Source: Dryas octopetala
Lineage: Eukaryota; Streptophyta; Magnoliopsida; Rosales; Rosaceae
Direction of reading: 5' to 3'
DNA: 64,000 nucleotides
Assembly: GCA_963921425.1 (NCBI GenBank)
Contig: OY992834.1
Coordinates: forward strand, 18,923,923-18,987,922
The position numbers were made by a program, and so were the translations under genes. Within the stretch, counting starts at the first letter, position 1. The number at the start of each line of letters is the position of its first letter. Shown piece by piece: positions 34,548 through 49,101 of the stretch. The notes under the pieces are model-generated. The model was not told the DNA's origin. It worked only from the letters and a program-made list of their open reading frames with translations, and ran no database searches.

Positions 34548-37500
34548 GGCCTAATTACACAAATACCCTCTGAGATTTGACGTACTTGTGTTCAAATAAC
34601 CTTTTTCATTTTCAAATTTCACACTCTAACTACTTCAAGTTTAATTTCTTTGCACATATTCCCTCATGATAAAAGTCAACTAACAAATTGTAATGAAAAG
34701 ACTACATTGTTCTTACAATGTTAAAATATTGTTTGATTATAGTGACAGGACCGCCCCCGGATTCCACCCTGAAACCCGGAGAGGTCCTGCGAGAATCCAA
34801 ATCAAGGAAAATCCTACCGAAAATTCGACAAAACCTCCCCTGAAAATGGACTAACCCAGAAATTTCAAAACCTGTTAAAAAACACTTCTAAATCATCAAC
34901 CACCTCTACCACAACCAAATAGGGTTTCAGACCCAACAATTTCAAAGAAATCCAACTTAAAATTGTAGAGTGGTTATCAGAGCTGCTATTCTATTTCAAG
35001 GAATTTTTACAAGAATAAAATGGCGCCTGCAGGGTCCGACTAGGGAGATGGACGTAAATGCCTCGACGTTATTGGCTCGACCTCCACCAAAGCTACTACC
35101 TGTGGGGACAATTTAAGACAAAACAAGAAAAATTGTGAGAAGACTCGGTGAGTGGACAGTTTAATGAAAATGAAATCAAAAGTAACCATCCTGTTTCAGA
35201 AAAACCTTAAGAACCCCATTTAGCTCTAAAACCTCACGTCACTCTTTGAAATTCCCCAGTTTTAAAACCATAAAGTTTATTTAAACTTAAGAAATCCAAC
35301 AAAACAATATATATTTTCTCAAGATAACAATTTCCTAAAATAAAAGAACTATAAAACATCGTAACAGCAACCTTGATAGAATTCAAAAGAATACCTCACT
35401 TAAAATCATATTTAATGATTTCTGAAAATAACCAATTTCATTTTCCACCATGCTATATACCCTGAATAATCCTAGCCATACACCTGTGCGGAATTCCTGC
35501 ATCGCACAGGCAGGCAATATCTTGGCCATACACACGCATGGAATGAAATCTAACACGTGCAGGCAATATCCTAGCCGTACACACGTGTGAATAAAATCAG
35601 CACGTGCAGGCAATCCTGGTCATACGTGCACGCAAAGCAGCCCCCCAAGGGCGAAGCATCCCAACACACGGCCCAAAGCCTATATGTGTGCCGTGATGGG
35701 TCCCAAAGACCTATCCAATCTGATAACCTGGAGGGTACTGCAAAGGTGGTTTGAAAACCATTTTTTCCATAGCCCAAAAATATCATTTTCTCATCGAAAG
35801 AAAATTTTATTGAAACCTTCCTTCATACCTTAAATCAATACGCCAAAGTGTATTATTTCAAATAATTTTAGTATACATAAAACTATTCATAATATCTCAA
35901 TGTCACGCAAAATAATTTCTTAAAAATGAAGAATCCCAATGAGATTATCACACATTTCGCTATCAACTCAAGGCTTACTCAAAACTTTGAAATCAATTTC
36001 CTTTCAATAAATTCTTGTATAAATCACGTTTGAAATCGTATATCTCTATCGACTCTTAAAACCAAATTAGTTCATCAATCTCGTATGAAAAATCATTTAA
36101 TAAGACTTAAAGTAAGGACATTAATCAAACTAACGAAAATGTAAACTTTGAAAATCATAATCATTTATAACAAATTCAACCCCAAATTATTTTAACTCAA
36201 ACCATACTCAAATAAAACTCGGGATAAGCAAATAAATTCAACCATAAAGTAAACGAAATGTTTTTAAAACAAAAGTCCACTCACAGAGATAGCCCTAACT
36301 TCGATCCTCCACCGGATCGTCACGAGCCACGGTCGTCTTGCCTATAGAACAAACAATCAACGAAATATAATTAGTTCCGACTCAAGACACTTAAATGTAC
36401 ATGTGTACTCAACTTAACATCACACCCGACTCTCGTTCTAACTCGACGGTTCACAACATCCACGCGTAGACCCAAAACACCTACGTAAACACTCCGAAAG
36501 TTCTCCGGCTCAGACCACGACGCCTAAGCATCCAAATCAACCGCAAACTTAATAGAAAATCTGTCCAAGGCTTACTTTGATCGGAAACTTCGTCTTAGGG
36601 TAATAATGGTATCAACAAGGCTCACATTTTAGTCCCAAACACTTCGGTTTCTCCAACCACATCCAATGTAGTCAAGGTCAAAAACCCACTCCACCATTTC
36701 CTTAAAAATCATCCTACATTCACTAAAATATAGTGGGGGTTCGAAATCCCCTTGTGTGCCGCCCAAAGTGGTTGTCCCAAATCAGAATTTTATCCAAAAA
36801 TATCAAATTCCTCAAATCCAAATAAACCCTTAAATCTTAAGCAACAAATGGGGTCCCCAGAGATGGAATTTTTTTAAGAAAAACATCAAGAATAACTTCC
36901 AAATCAGAAAACCCAAGAGAAACCGAAATGACAACAACATTCCCTAATTTCAAGTTTCTAAACACTCCAAATTAATCAATCAAATTGTAGGGAAAAGATT
37001 ATCCATACCTAGAGGAGAAAAACCCACAAAAATCTTGGAGAATAGAGTGAAAATTGGTCAGAATTTTAGAGGAGAAGCTGGTGGCCAGTGGAGCTCTTTC
37101 TGACAGCAACCGCGCGCAGGGGGTGGCTGGGTTGGCTGGAGGAGGGCAGGGCTGAGCTGATCGGCCAACGGGGGAGGTCGCCGGTGGTCGGGGTCGATGG
37201 AAAAGCCGCCGAAAGTGGCTGGGTGGCTGGGTTGGTCGCGCACAGAGAAAAGGGGGAGAGAGAGAATGAGGAGAGAGAGAGTGGGCTCGGGAGGGTGGTC
37301 GGCGCCTGAAGGGTGTGCTCGCCGGAGGCAGAGGCCAGGTCGGCGAAGGGTGGTCGACGGTGAGCTGGGTTGTGGGCGCAGGGGAAGGGTGCGGGAGTGG
37401 AGAGGGAGAGAGTGCCGGGGAGAGAGAAATAAAGGGAGAGGGAGTGTGTAGAAAATTCTAGAGAGAGAGAGAGAATTCAGAAAATTTTTCTGATTTTGGG

Positions 37501-38568
37501 TATTTAAAAACCCACTTTTATAAATTTACAAAATTGCCCCTCACTTCACATGTCCGTATCTTTCAAATCGTAACTCGGATCGACGCGTGCTACGTGTCTA
37601 TGAAATCGTGGGATCGAAACCTATCTAACGGACCCAAAGTCAAAATTAAAAGCCCATTTATTTTAAAAGTCAACTTTGGGTAAAGCCCCAAATTAAAACA
37701 AAAATAAATATTTAAATCAAAAACCTTTTTATTTTCCAAATAAATCTCAAATCTTTAAAATACAATTCAACATTCTTTAAAAAAAAATTGTCTTAAAAAC
37801 ATAGTTAAATAAAAATTTAAATTTTTAGTGAAAATTTGGGTCGGGTCGTTACATATAGTTTAATTCATATTCCATACTTGTAATAGGAATAGCAATGTGA
37901 GAAAAAAAAAAAAAAAAGTAGCAAGAACGGGTTCAATCACCTAAAAAGAATCATAGTCCATATACTACTCCATCGAATCATACAAAGAAAAAAAAAAAGA
38001 TGTTAAAGAATCAGAACCATAAATCCCCACATCATCGATCACCAAATGCATCTTTGGAATTCGAAAGGAAAAAGAGCTTCTTCTCAGTCTCTTTTCGCCA
38101 ACATAGAGCTTCACCATCATATGAACACACGTTGCATGATTTTTCTTCTCTTTTTAGCAACATACAACATTAATAATTCTCTTATCATTAGTGAATTATT
38201 AAAGCATCAAACAACTAAAACTTAATGGAAGAAATTACTAACCTAACTTGATAAATACATTTACACTTTGCACAGTGGTTCGAAAATTTTGTTAGATTAT
38301 GGTTGATAGCGTTCGACAATTTTATTTGAAGAATTAGGGAATTATTGTTGGTGGTTGGACCTACAAACAATATGAATATATTAGTCTTGGTTATGATTAT
38401 TATTTAGGATTAGTGTAGTCATTTAAAATTTTTGTAATGATGTCAACATTTTTGTGTGAATATGTGCAAATAACTTATATTTGAGGTAGGTAGAGTCTGA
38501 AATTTGCAAATGCAGGGAGTTATGTGGAAACATGTTAAACCTCAGGGGAGTTCATGTGCAATAAACCC
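34548..38568. mobile_element. Mutator-like element with ~130-bp TIRs, split by a solo LTR
   Basis: The left end starts GGCCTAATTACACAAATACC and the right end, inverted, GGGTTTATTGCACATGAAC. The two arms keep partial identity for about 130 bp, including TTCAAATTTCACACTCTA / TTGCAAATTTCAGACTCTA and TTTGCACATATTC. Without the nested solo LTR and its duplication the element is about 905 bp. No target duplication was found, and no transposase. Classification as Mutator-like rests on the long TIRs and their resemblance to the ends at 51019 and 1124. Confidence 0.5.
34743..37853 (-). mobile_element. Solo LTR of a gypsy-type element, 5-bp duplication TATAG
   Basis: The segment begins TGACAGGACCGCCCC and ends GGGTCGTTACA on the plus strand. 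It is flanked by TATAG (34738-34742 and 37854-37858). On the minus strand it therefore runs TGTAACGACCC to CTGTCA, the TG...CA ends of an LTR. No internal domain is present, so it is a solo LTR from recombination between two LTRs. At 3111 bp it is a different family from the 2.6 kb LTRs. A GC-rich, GAGAG-rich stretch at 37070-37480 produces spurious open frames. Confidence 0.85.
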
Positions 38569-38577
38569 ATACAGACT

Positions 38578-38855
38578 TAGATTTCATTGGATTTTAAAAG
38601 TCCAATGAAATCTAGGTGTCTCCAACTCAAATTTTAATGGATTCCAATGAAATTCAGGTATCCTTAAAAGATCATGAATTTTATTAAGTGAAAGATTTTA
38701 ATGAATTTGGATGGATTTAGATGAATTTGAATATATTTTTTACACATAACAAATTTCATGCGAATTCCATCCAATTCCCTTGAATTTTGACGGATTTCAT
38801 GAATTTAAAATCCATTAAACTCCTTTAACATCTGAGTTGGAACACCCTCTTATAA
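38578..38855. repeat. MITE-like inverted-repeat sequence
   Basis: TAGATTTCATTGGA (38578) and its exact inverse TCCAATGAAATCTA (38601) form a short hairpin. A larger pair follows: GTGTCTCCAACTCAAATTTTAATGG near 38617, with an inverse copy ending GAGTTGGAACACCC near 38850. Ends of the GGGTGTTCCAACTC type are common in plant MITEs. The exact borders and target duplication were not resolved. Confidence 0.5.
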
Positions 38856-39114
38856 ATTTGGAAGAATACTAGACAGAGTTGAGAAGTAAGACCATATGTG
38901 CAAATATTAGACGGGTCAATGTGCAACGTACCCCAGAGTGAGGGGCATAGGCGTAATTTCCTTATAATCAAGCTTATTGTTTTCCTTGGATTTTTTTTGC
39001 CCTGCTGAAGGCGGGACTTGCAAAACCCAAAACCCTAGCTGAAACCCTTGTTAACTATCCGATCCAAGTATTTTTTGGTCTGACTGTCCGATCCCAAGTC
39101 ACATTGGCTTCCAA

Positions 39115-40233
39115 ATGGCTAACATTCTCCTTAGAAATCTGCATTCTTTAGTCCAAAAACGCCTTCTTGCAACATCACCAACGCCTACATCTCTTTTATC
39201 TTCATCTTTTACAGCTGAGTACCTGGTGAAGTCATGCGGGCTTCCTTTCGAATTTGCACTCCCAATCTCCAAGAAGCTCCGGATTGACAAGAAGCAAGTC
39301 CAGAAGCTCGATTTTCTGATCAACTTCTTGAAATCTCACGGTTTTGATGATACCCAAATCGCCAAATTGATCACCAAGCGGCCCACAATCCTTCAATACA
39401 AGGTAAACGACAATCTCAAGCCCAAATTTGACTTACTCATTGAAAATGGCTTTGTGGGTCAGCATCTTCCAGAGCTCATTGTAATAAATCCAGTCATTCT
39501 GACTCGAAGTTTGGATTCTCACATAAAACCAGCCATTGAATTTCTCAAAACATTACTTACAACGGATGAAGTGCTTGTGGCGCTTAGGCGCTCCTCATGG
39601 CTGTTAAACATTGATAGTAAAGGTACAATTCAACCCAATATTGCCCTTTTGCTAAGCGAAGGCGTCCCCGTTGACGTTATAAGGAAAATGATAATGATGC
39701 AGCCAAGAACCATAATGCAAAATGTTGATAGAGTGGCTTATGCTGTCAAAACTGTACAGAAGTTAGGTCTTCACCCGACCAGTCCAATGTTTGTTCAGGC
39801 TCTTCGAGTTATGGTCTCTATGAAAGAGTCAACATGGAAAAGTAAAGTGGAGGTTTTAAAGAGTTTTGGGTGGTCTGAAAATGATGTTCTGTTAGCTTTT
39901 ACGCGCCAACCATTTTGTTTAGCTGGTTCGGAGGAGAAAATTAGGAGAATCATGGATTTCTATCTCAACACTGTGAAGTTGGAACCAGAGATTATAATGT
40001 CTAATCCCAAGCTTCTTATGCATGGATTTGAAAAAACAGTTCTTCCGAGGTATAATGTTTTGAAGATTTTGCTTTCCAAGGAGCTGCTTAAAAAGAGCCA
40101 GAAGCTTTCTTGGATTATATCACAAAGTGAGAGAAGGTTTATTGCCCATTATGTTGTTAAGCATTTGGATGAAGTCCCAAACCTACTGGAGATATACCAT
40201 GGTTCTGTGGAAGAGAAGACAGAAATTCCATAG
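39115..40233 (+). CDS. mTERF-family organelle transcription factor, mitochondrial type
   Basis: A single-exon frame of 372 residues. The N-terminus (MANILLRNLHSLVQKRLLA, no acidic residues in the first 50) is a likely mitochondrial presequence. The body is a run of ~30-residue mTERF helical repeats with the characteristic Pro-containing boundaries: FDDTQIAKLITKRPTILQY, HLPELIVINPVILTR, VPVDVIRKMIMMQPR, WSENDVLLAFTRQPF and LEPEIIMSNPKLLM. mTERF proteins bind organellar nucleic acid and affect transcription, splicing or translation in mitochondria or plastids. The start is the first ATG after a probable leader. Just after the stop, AATC|GTAAGT (40241) and TTTTGCAG (40897) could define an intron in the 3' untranslated region. 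Which mTERF paralogue it is cannot be decided. Confidence 0.93.
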   Translation: MANILLRNLHSLVQKRLLATSPTPTSLLSSSFTAEYLVKSCGLPFEFALPISKKLRIDKKQVQKLDFLINFLKSHGFDDTQIAKLITKRPTILQYKVNDNLKPKFDLLIENGFVGQHLPELIVINPVILTRSLDSHIKPAIEFLKTLLTTDEVLVALRRSSWLLNIDSKGTIQPNIALLLSEGVPVDVIRKMIMMQPRTIMQNVDRVAYAVKTVQKLGLHPTSPMFVQALRVMVSMKESTWKSKVEVLKSFGWSENDVLLAFTRQPFCLAGSEEKIRRIMDFYLNTVKLEPEIIMSNPKLLMHGFEKTVLPRYNVLKILLSKELLKKSQKLSWIISQSERRFIAHYVVKHLDEVPNLLEIYHGSVEEKTEIP

Positions 40234-43200
40234 TACAATCGTAAGTGGACCTCTGAAATTTGTATTGAAACATTGTTTCTTTGCCCTGGATCTAGAGTTC
40301 TTTATTATGTATAATCATTTAATTTTTTTTTGTGACTGATTTTTCTCCCTCTTCGATAAACATATTTATGTAGTAACTCTTTTTCCTTATATCAGACAAG
40401 TTCTTTGGTTACAGAATTATTTTTAATATGAAAAAATAAGGCACATAAATAACAAAAAAGGAAACTCGATTGGCATGGCTAAATGGGTTTTGGAGCATGT
40501 TTGGACTGTAATTGCTAGTAGCTATATGTTTTATTAGTATCGTGAAGTCTTTGCACCAAGTATCTATTTAGAAGGGAAGGAGAACACAGATTGCACAATT
40601 TAAACTTAATCAATTAGTTTTTGGTGGCCCATTGTTCTTCACTAAGAATTTTATTTTTCAAAACAGACATTTATGATTATATTTGTAGAATCAAACAATA
40701 TCTAAGACTCCATGCTACTAGAATCAAAGGCATTATATGTTAGCGATACACTGGGGCTGCTTTCTTTCTCCCTCTTCCATTTTAGTTTGTCTTGTTCCAA
40801 TGTTGCTTTCTATTTGTCCAGACGTTGGAAATTCTTTTAATGCTTGAACAGTCTTGTTACTGAGAAATTGTTAGTCATTTCAATTCTGGTTTTGCAGCGG
40901 ATGAGGCTGCTGCTATGGATGTTTCTGGACTGAGACATTACTGGAAACAGAAAATTGTGGTCTTTGCTCTAATGTTTTTGCAATAAACAGTGTAGAAAGA
41001 TTTCATTCAAGTTAAGAAAACATCTAAGAAAAGACCTCATATTAATCTAGCTTGAAGTTCAGTAGGATTCCTTTACTAGAAGATGTAAAAAGATGATTGC
41101 TCCTTGACCTTTGGTTTTCCTGATGCGGTTGGTACTTTTAAGATATCTTGATTCTATACTAGGCATTTTTGTGTATGTCCGTCTCTACAGTGGATTTCTT
41201 TTCTTGGACTGAAAACAACTTTATTGCAGTCAGTAAATGATTTTGCTATAAACTGTAATGTTTGTAAAATGAGGACATAAGAAAAAGATCTGAGCCACAT
41301 TGATAAATCCTCATGATCTCTTTTAAGTTCATTTTCATGGCATGCAGAAGCTTTTTACGTACTATAATGGGGGCTTTTGTATGGGCTGTATATGTCCAAA
41401 GACTGCAGCCGTTATGCTAGTGCTGGTAAATTTTAAAATAGGGTCATCCCTATGCAGGGTCATCTTTGTTGCATGCATAGATCAAAACAGAGAGCTATAT
41501 GGTGCTAGGTGCAATGGCTAGATCATGATTGTACATCACCAAGTGCATGAATAGTATGTAAATACATGAAACAAAGTGAAAGTATTAGAATATCTTCTCT
41601 GTTATCTTAACTTGTCCAAGTTACTGTTGCCATTAACACTATTTTGTTTAAGAATATCTTCTCTGTTATCTTACTTATTGAATCATATGCATTGCATTAT
41701 CTCCTGAAGTTGTTAATCAGCATCATTTGCATACCCAATTTGATTTCATTTACGCCAGGTTCTCAAAAAGTCAAAATGCTTGGATGCATTAACACTTGTA
41801 TGTGTTGATATGCAGGTCCAATTTCACCAACAAACTAGGAAGCCATTTGAAACTGAGGTCACTGTTATTACTTGCTCTTAATTAATATGCTTACTCTTAC
41901 AATGTCCATGGTTCTGCATGTTTTGTCGATATGATTTCGCCCATTACTTTCATCATTGTGAAACTTGTCAAGGGAGTAGTCATGGTCAAAAGTGCATGAT
42001 CTTTCATTTGGATGTGTTTTTACACAGCACAAGCTCCAGATGACCTAATTTATGCAGATGAAATGAAACTTGTGACACATTCAATTTATTAATTGATTTT
42101 TGGTCTGACTAAAGATATAATGGGTTGATTCTGAACAAGAAATTTGTTGAACAGACTGCCATATGCACCTGGAAATTGTGAAGCCTATCTGGATGAGATT
42201 GTGAACTGATTCTTTCCCATGAGTCATTCTGATAATAAAACAGGGAAACATGCCTTGGGAAGAACCTCATGGTAAATTCCAATTATGTTCTGACTTTACA
42301 GCTTATGGAGTTCAGCTTATCAATTTTGCCTTCGCAGTCCAGTCCTGTACAAAAATGTGGCAGACATACTATATCCCAGTCTTTTTCAATCCTAATACAC
42401 CAAATAGTTTTACTTTATATTGTCTGTAGACCATCAACTTCGGAACTTGAATTTAAATGGGCCTCTCTGTTTCTGGCATATGTATAAGCTTGTGATTCCG
42501 GACCTCTTTGTACTGTTCTTTTGTTATTTGTACTGTGATGCCATTAAAAAGAACAGGAAAAAATAAAATAAAATTTAAGCACCATATACTGGTGTAAAAA
42601 TGTTCAAAATGTGTGGGTAAAACTCAGGTAGCTTCACTCTTTGGTCTGCTCCTTTCTTTTATGCATATGCATATAGGCAATGACTTATTGACATATTTGA
42701 TAATTGATACAAAACTTAAAATTAGCATAAGCCTGACGAGTCACACAATTCTTTACTATATACTTGAAGGGTCAATTCCTATATTTCATAAAACAGTGAT
42801 AAACTTGGGAACTGAAATTAACCAAATTGGACTCGTGCGGTTGACTTAGGTGCCCCCCAGCAGTCTTGAAATTAACCTCCAAATAAACGAACCAAACTTT
42901 GGATTGGTTGGGCTCACAGAGCTCTTAACTACAAGCAGCATCTAGTTGGGGACATGGGGGCGGCTTCTCCAGCTAAGCACCACCTACTGCTCTATTAAAC
43001 TATCACGAGTTGTGTTTGAATCCAAGTCACTCTTTCCCCACTAGAAAATCAAAATTCAAATGGAATTTCATCTTTAGGTCATGAAAAATTATTGTGAGAC
43101 GGTAACACAACCTTGTGTTACGAACTCACTCAAATTATTACATTAATTGGTGAAAAAAAGTACATTTACTTCTAACCCTAGCCTCTAAAATCTATTTTCT

Positions 43201-43905
43201 CTAAGCAATCCAATGGCTGGACTGTTAGAAGTTCTTACAGACACCTACTAATATTCTCCAACTCCAACAACATGCACTCTGTTGTACTTGTAGAAGCTGA
43301 ATTGTATGTTTCCAATGGAAGATTTTAACTCCCAGACGTCTCCCGAACTCAGAAGTTACATCCCTAATCAGAAATGGCCCTCAATCTCACGCCCCATTAA
43401 TGCGTAGGCATAAATGAGCTTCAGCCAACAAATAAAAATCAAAATCAACATTCAACACTTGAACCCAGTGCAAAACGAAATCACCTTCTCACAGAACCTG
43501 TCATCAACCATAACAACAAATTTCACTAGTCCATGAAATCACATTTGCCAGATCCGGATGCCAGTCATTTTGCCAAAGCTCATGAGATGACCAGCTTTAC
43601 CTAATTCCGAGTTCACAACCTTCAATGTACCCGCTTCAACTGAAATAGCCATACTTTTTGAAAAACCGGTCAAGATTTTGGAAGCAACAAAACTGCATAC
43701 ATGAGGAAAAGCACAACTGCTAAAGTTCAAATAAATATGGATTCAGTTTTACGCAATTCTCAGTTTGTCACTGATACAACAAGGTAGAGAAAAAGACAAC
43801 TAAAATTGGAAAGAATCCAGACCAACTTCAAGCACACAAGATCTGGACAACCATAAAAAACAAAATACAAAACCATTAGATGAGAAAACATATCTAAAAA
43901 ACTCT
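40234..43905. other. mTERF 3' region and intergenic DNA
   Basis: The first part probably holds the mTERF 3' untranslated region, with a possible intron 40241-40897 and another possible acceptor near 41816 (ATATGCAG|GTCCAA). The word AGAATATCTTCTCTGTTATCTTA occurs twice (about 41588 and 41651). From about 42500 to 43900 I see only AT-rich sequence and, near 43000, unassigned moderate-complexity DNA. The 3' untranslated region of the NAC-alpha gene should lie just left of 43906. No further gene is recognised. Confidence 0.45.
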
Positions 43906-46463
<2,558 letters not shown>

Positions 46464-47879
46464 GGCTTGGTTTTGTGAGTTGAGAGAGTTCGAAGAGAAA
46501 GTGAGAGAGTGCGAAGTGCAAAAACCCTAAAACCCAAAAATCGACTCTGCAAAGTGATTAAAACCGACTCTTTTAGTCTTTTATAGTCTCACGCTCACAG
46601 CTGGGTGTAGTGAAATGACCAATCTGACATTAACCTTGTGCAGTAATTGCCAATTAGTGCTTACTGTTGGGCTGGGCTCACTTTTGGCTTCTGCTGCAGC
46701 CCATTACTGCTTCTATGCATTGGATGAAAATATCCACCGTATCTGCCAAGGTATTCATAAATTCATCGATCAATATTTAAATAGGTTGTAACTGATATTT
46801 TTTTGATATTGATATATGTCAACAGAATATTAGTATATGTCGATAAAATATTAGTATATGTAGGCAAAATTGTATAAAAATTTCAAAGTAAGCAAAGAAG
46901 AGAAATAAGATGAAATCAAACCAAATTCAACCCTAACTAGATCAAAACTCATCCACTAACCCTAGTCAATCAAAAATACACCAACAAAAGAACAAAATCT
47001 TGTTAGAACCAATTTGTACATATCATATAATTATGAAGATCATACAATAATATATGTGATACCTTGGAAAAAAAAAAAAAATTATAATCTAATATGGTAT
47101 AATATTGTTATTAATATTATAAAATAAAGGAAACCTAATTATAAGGACATTAATAGTCCTAATTGATATGGAATAAGGTAGTTTGCCACTAAAGAGACAT
47201 ATACAATATGTGGTTAGGATTCTATGATAGGTGTATGATCCTACCATATAGGTTCCTACTCTCACAATACCACCAGGTCGTCCTAAATCTAGCCCCATTG
47301 AGAGATAGAACATAAAGATATTGGAGAGAGTAGAAGACTTTGTCTTTCCCTATTGCTTATTTGACATGGCTTCATCAGGTACACATCTTTAATTTCTAAT
47401 TATTGGCTATATATTTTTATCATGATTATTGTGTCTCTATCAATGTGTAGATTACATGTTTATATGTGTTTGATCTAACAAATCTAACTCAATTTTCTTT
47501 ACACCCATATCTACTGAAATTGATTTATCAGTTAATATATCTATAAATTTGAATTCTGATATTTAAGAAATTTCTGATATTTTTATCCTTGCTTCTATAT
47601 ACCCCTAATGGATAATTCTTTAAAAGAACCTCCTTGTCCACTTTCTAAACCCCACAATTTTTTTTTATTACAGCTATTGTCACACCCTCACATTTCTCAC
47701 CTCATTCTGTTTCTTATTTTTAATTTATAAAATTTTTCACTACACACCTCCTAATAACTTCAAAATACTCTCATTTAAAAACAAATCAAAGGAAAATCAA
47801 AAACCCACCATCCCTCACCCTAACACCACCCATCTCGCAGGCATCCCTTCCCTTACTGCCATCTCTATCTTTGTCTCTC
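46464..47879. other. NAC-alpha upstream region and intergenic DNA
   Basis: The first ~100 bp are likely the NAC-alpha leader and promoter. The rest is AT-rich. Near 46780-46870 the phrase ATTAGTATATGTCGATAAAAT/ATTAGTATATGTAGGCAAAAT is repeated. No gene is recognised. Confidence 0.45.
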
Positions 47880-48050
47880 TTTTTTTTCTTTCTCTCTCTT
47901 TTCTTTTTTCTCCCTCTCTCCGATCTGTTGCAAAGGGAGGCCGCCAAGGTTGTCAGCCTCCAGATCGAAGGTCGTTGTCCACTCATATAGAGGCCGTAAA
48001 GGTCGCCGCCCTTTCTTTGCAACAAATCGGAGAGAGAGAGAGATAGAGAG
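47880..48050. repeat. Inverted repeat with (CT)n/(GA)n arms
   Basis: CTCTCTCCGATCTGTTGCAAAG (about 47913) is mirrored by CTTTGCAACAAATCGGAGAGAG (about 48016). The ~80-bp centre contains a further internal symmetry (GGAGGCCGCCAAGG against GGTCGCCGCC). Pyrimidine-rich DNA on the left and GA repeats on the right extend the arms. It may be a MITE or an LTR piece. Confidence 0.6.
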
Positions 48051-48055
48051 AGAGG

Positions 48056-48430
48056 TGTTGTTGTAGTTTGAGAATTGAATCCAAATTCTCACTGTCTCGA
48101 CAAGTAATAATTCGATGAAAGAAAATAATCAAGCCAATAAAACAGATAAATTAACCAAGGACACACAAACACACCAAGGTTTTATGTGGCTCAACAAAAT
48201 GCCCACGGCCCGAGAGACATCTTTTTTCCTCACTCTTCACTATGGAAAACAAATAGTGAAGAACGAACATCTTAGGGGTATTAGGTGGATCAAAAGCGAT
48301 TGGAGAACATGAATCGAAAATCGTACCCTCAATTGAAACTTTTTCGATATCGAATCAATCCTCGAACGAGGCTCAAGTTCAACCCATCACACACTCTCTT
48401 GTAACTCGTAGGGTGATTTAGTTATATGCT
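48056..48430. mobile_element. Probable LTR fragment of a retrotransposon
   Basis: The stretch AACCAAGGACACACAAACACACCAAGG followed by TTTTATGTGGCTC and ATGCCCACGGCCC resembles the conserved block found in many plant copia and TRIM LTRs. No complete ends, partner LTR or target duplication were found. Confidence 0.3.
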
Positions 48431-48639
48431 ATGTTCTTACTTTTGTTTTGCAGATCTAATGGAAAAAATCCAAACCAAATATTTAAAAAAAAAAACAAAA
48501 AACTATTGGAAATTTGTAGAGAATGCTTAGGTCTTTGGGTGGACATTGCAGAAATTAGGTCTATGGGTAGACAATTCAAACAAATGTAAAACCACTAACC
48601 ATAATCTTAAATAGAAGAAACCCTTTAGTTTTATCCAAG

Positions 48640-48760
48640 GAGTAAAATTTCAGTTTCGAAGAAATTTTCGACGTAAAATTTCGGTTTCGAGGAAATTTTC
48701 GACGGAAATTTTCGTGGAAATTTCGATTAAAATTTCGATTTCAATAAAATTGGACAAAAA
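48640..48760. repeat. Iterated AAATTTCG motif
   Basis: Within 120 bp the words AAATTTCGGTTTCGA, GAAATTTTCGACG and GAAATTTCGATT recur in direct and inverse order, forming a dense palindromic minisatellite. A related word field (ATATCGGAGATTTCCGATATT-like) lies at 54480-54560. Confidence 0.6.
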
Positions 48761-49101
48761 CGACGGAAATTGCTATCAAAATATGAAAATTTTGAATGAA
48801 ATTTGACTATATGTTTATTTAACATATTATCTATTACATTGATAAAAAAACATTGAAGAAACCAAATAATATAGTAGATTTCATGTGATATAAGGTAAAT
48901 ATAATGCACGCTGGAGACAAATACTGTTAAATAAAAATAGTTCACTAATTAATAATTACATAAAAATGACCTCTTTTTAAGGGATATTTAATCATTTTGA
49001 ATCCAATTATCCTTAAAACATATGTGGACAAATAAGAAAATGACATGTATTGTTATTTTCTAAACCACTTAATCCAATAACCAAAAACAATCTAAATAGA
49101 T

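Noticed and set aside
37058..37451. GC-rich frames within the solo LTR
   Set aside because: They are overlapping frames on both strands in the GC-rich leader-like part of an LTR, with no domain.
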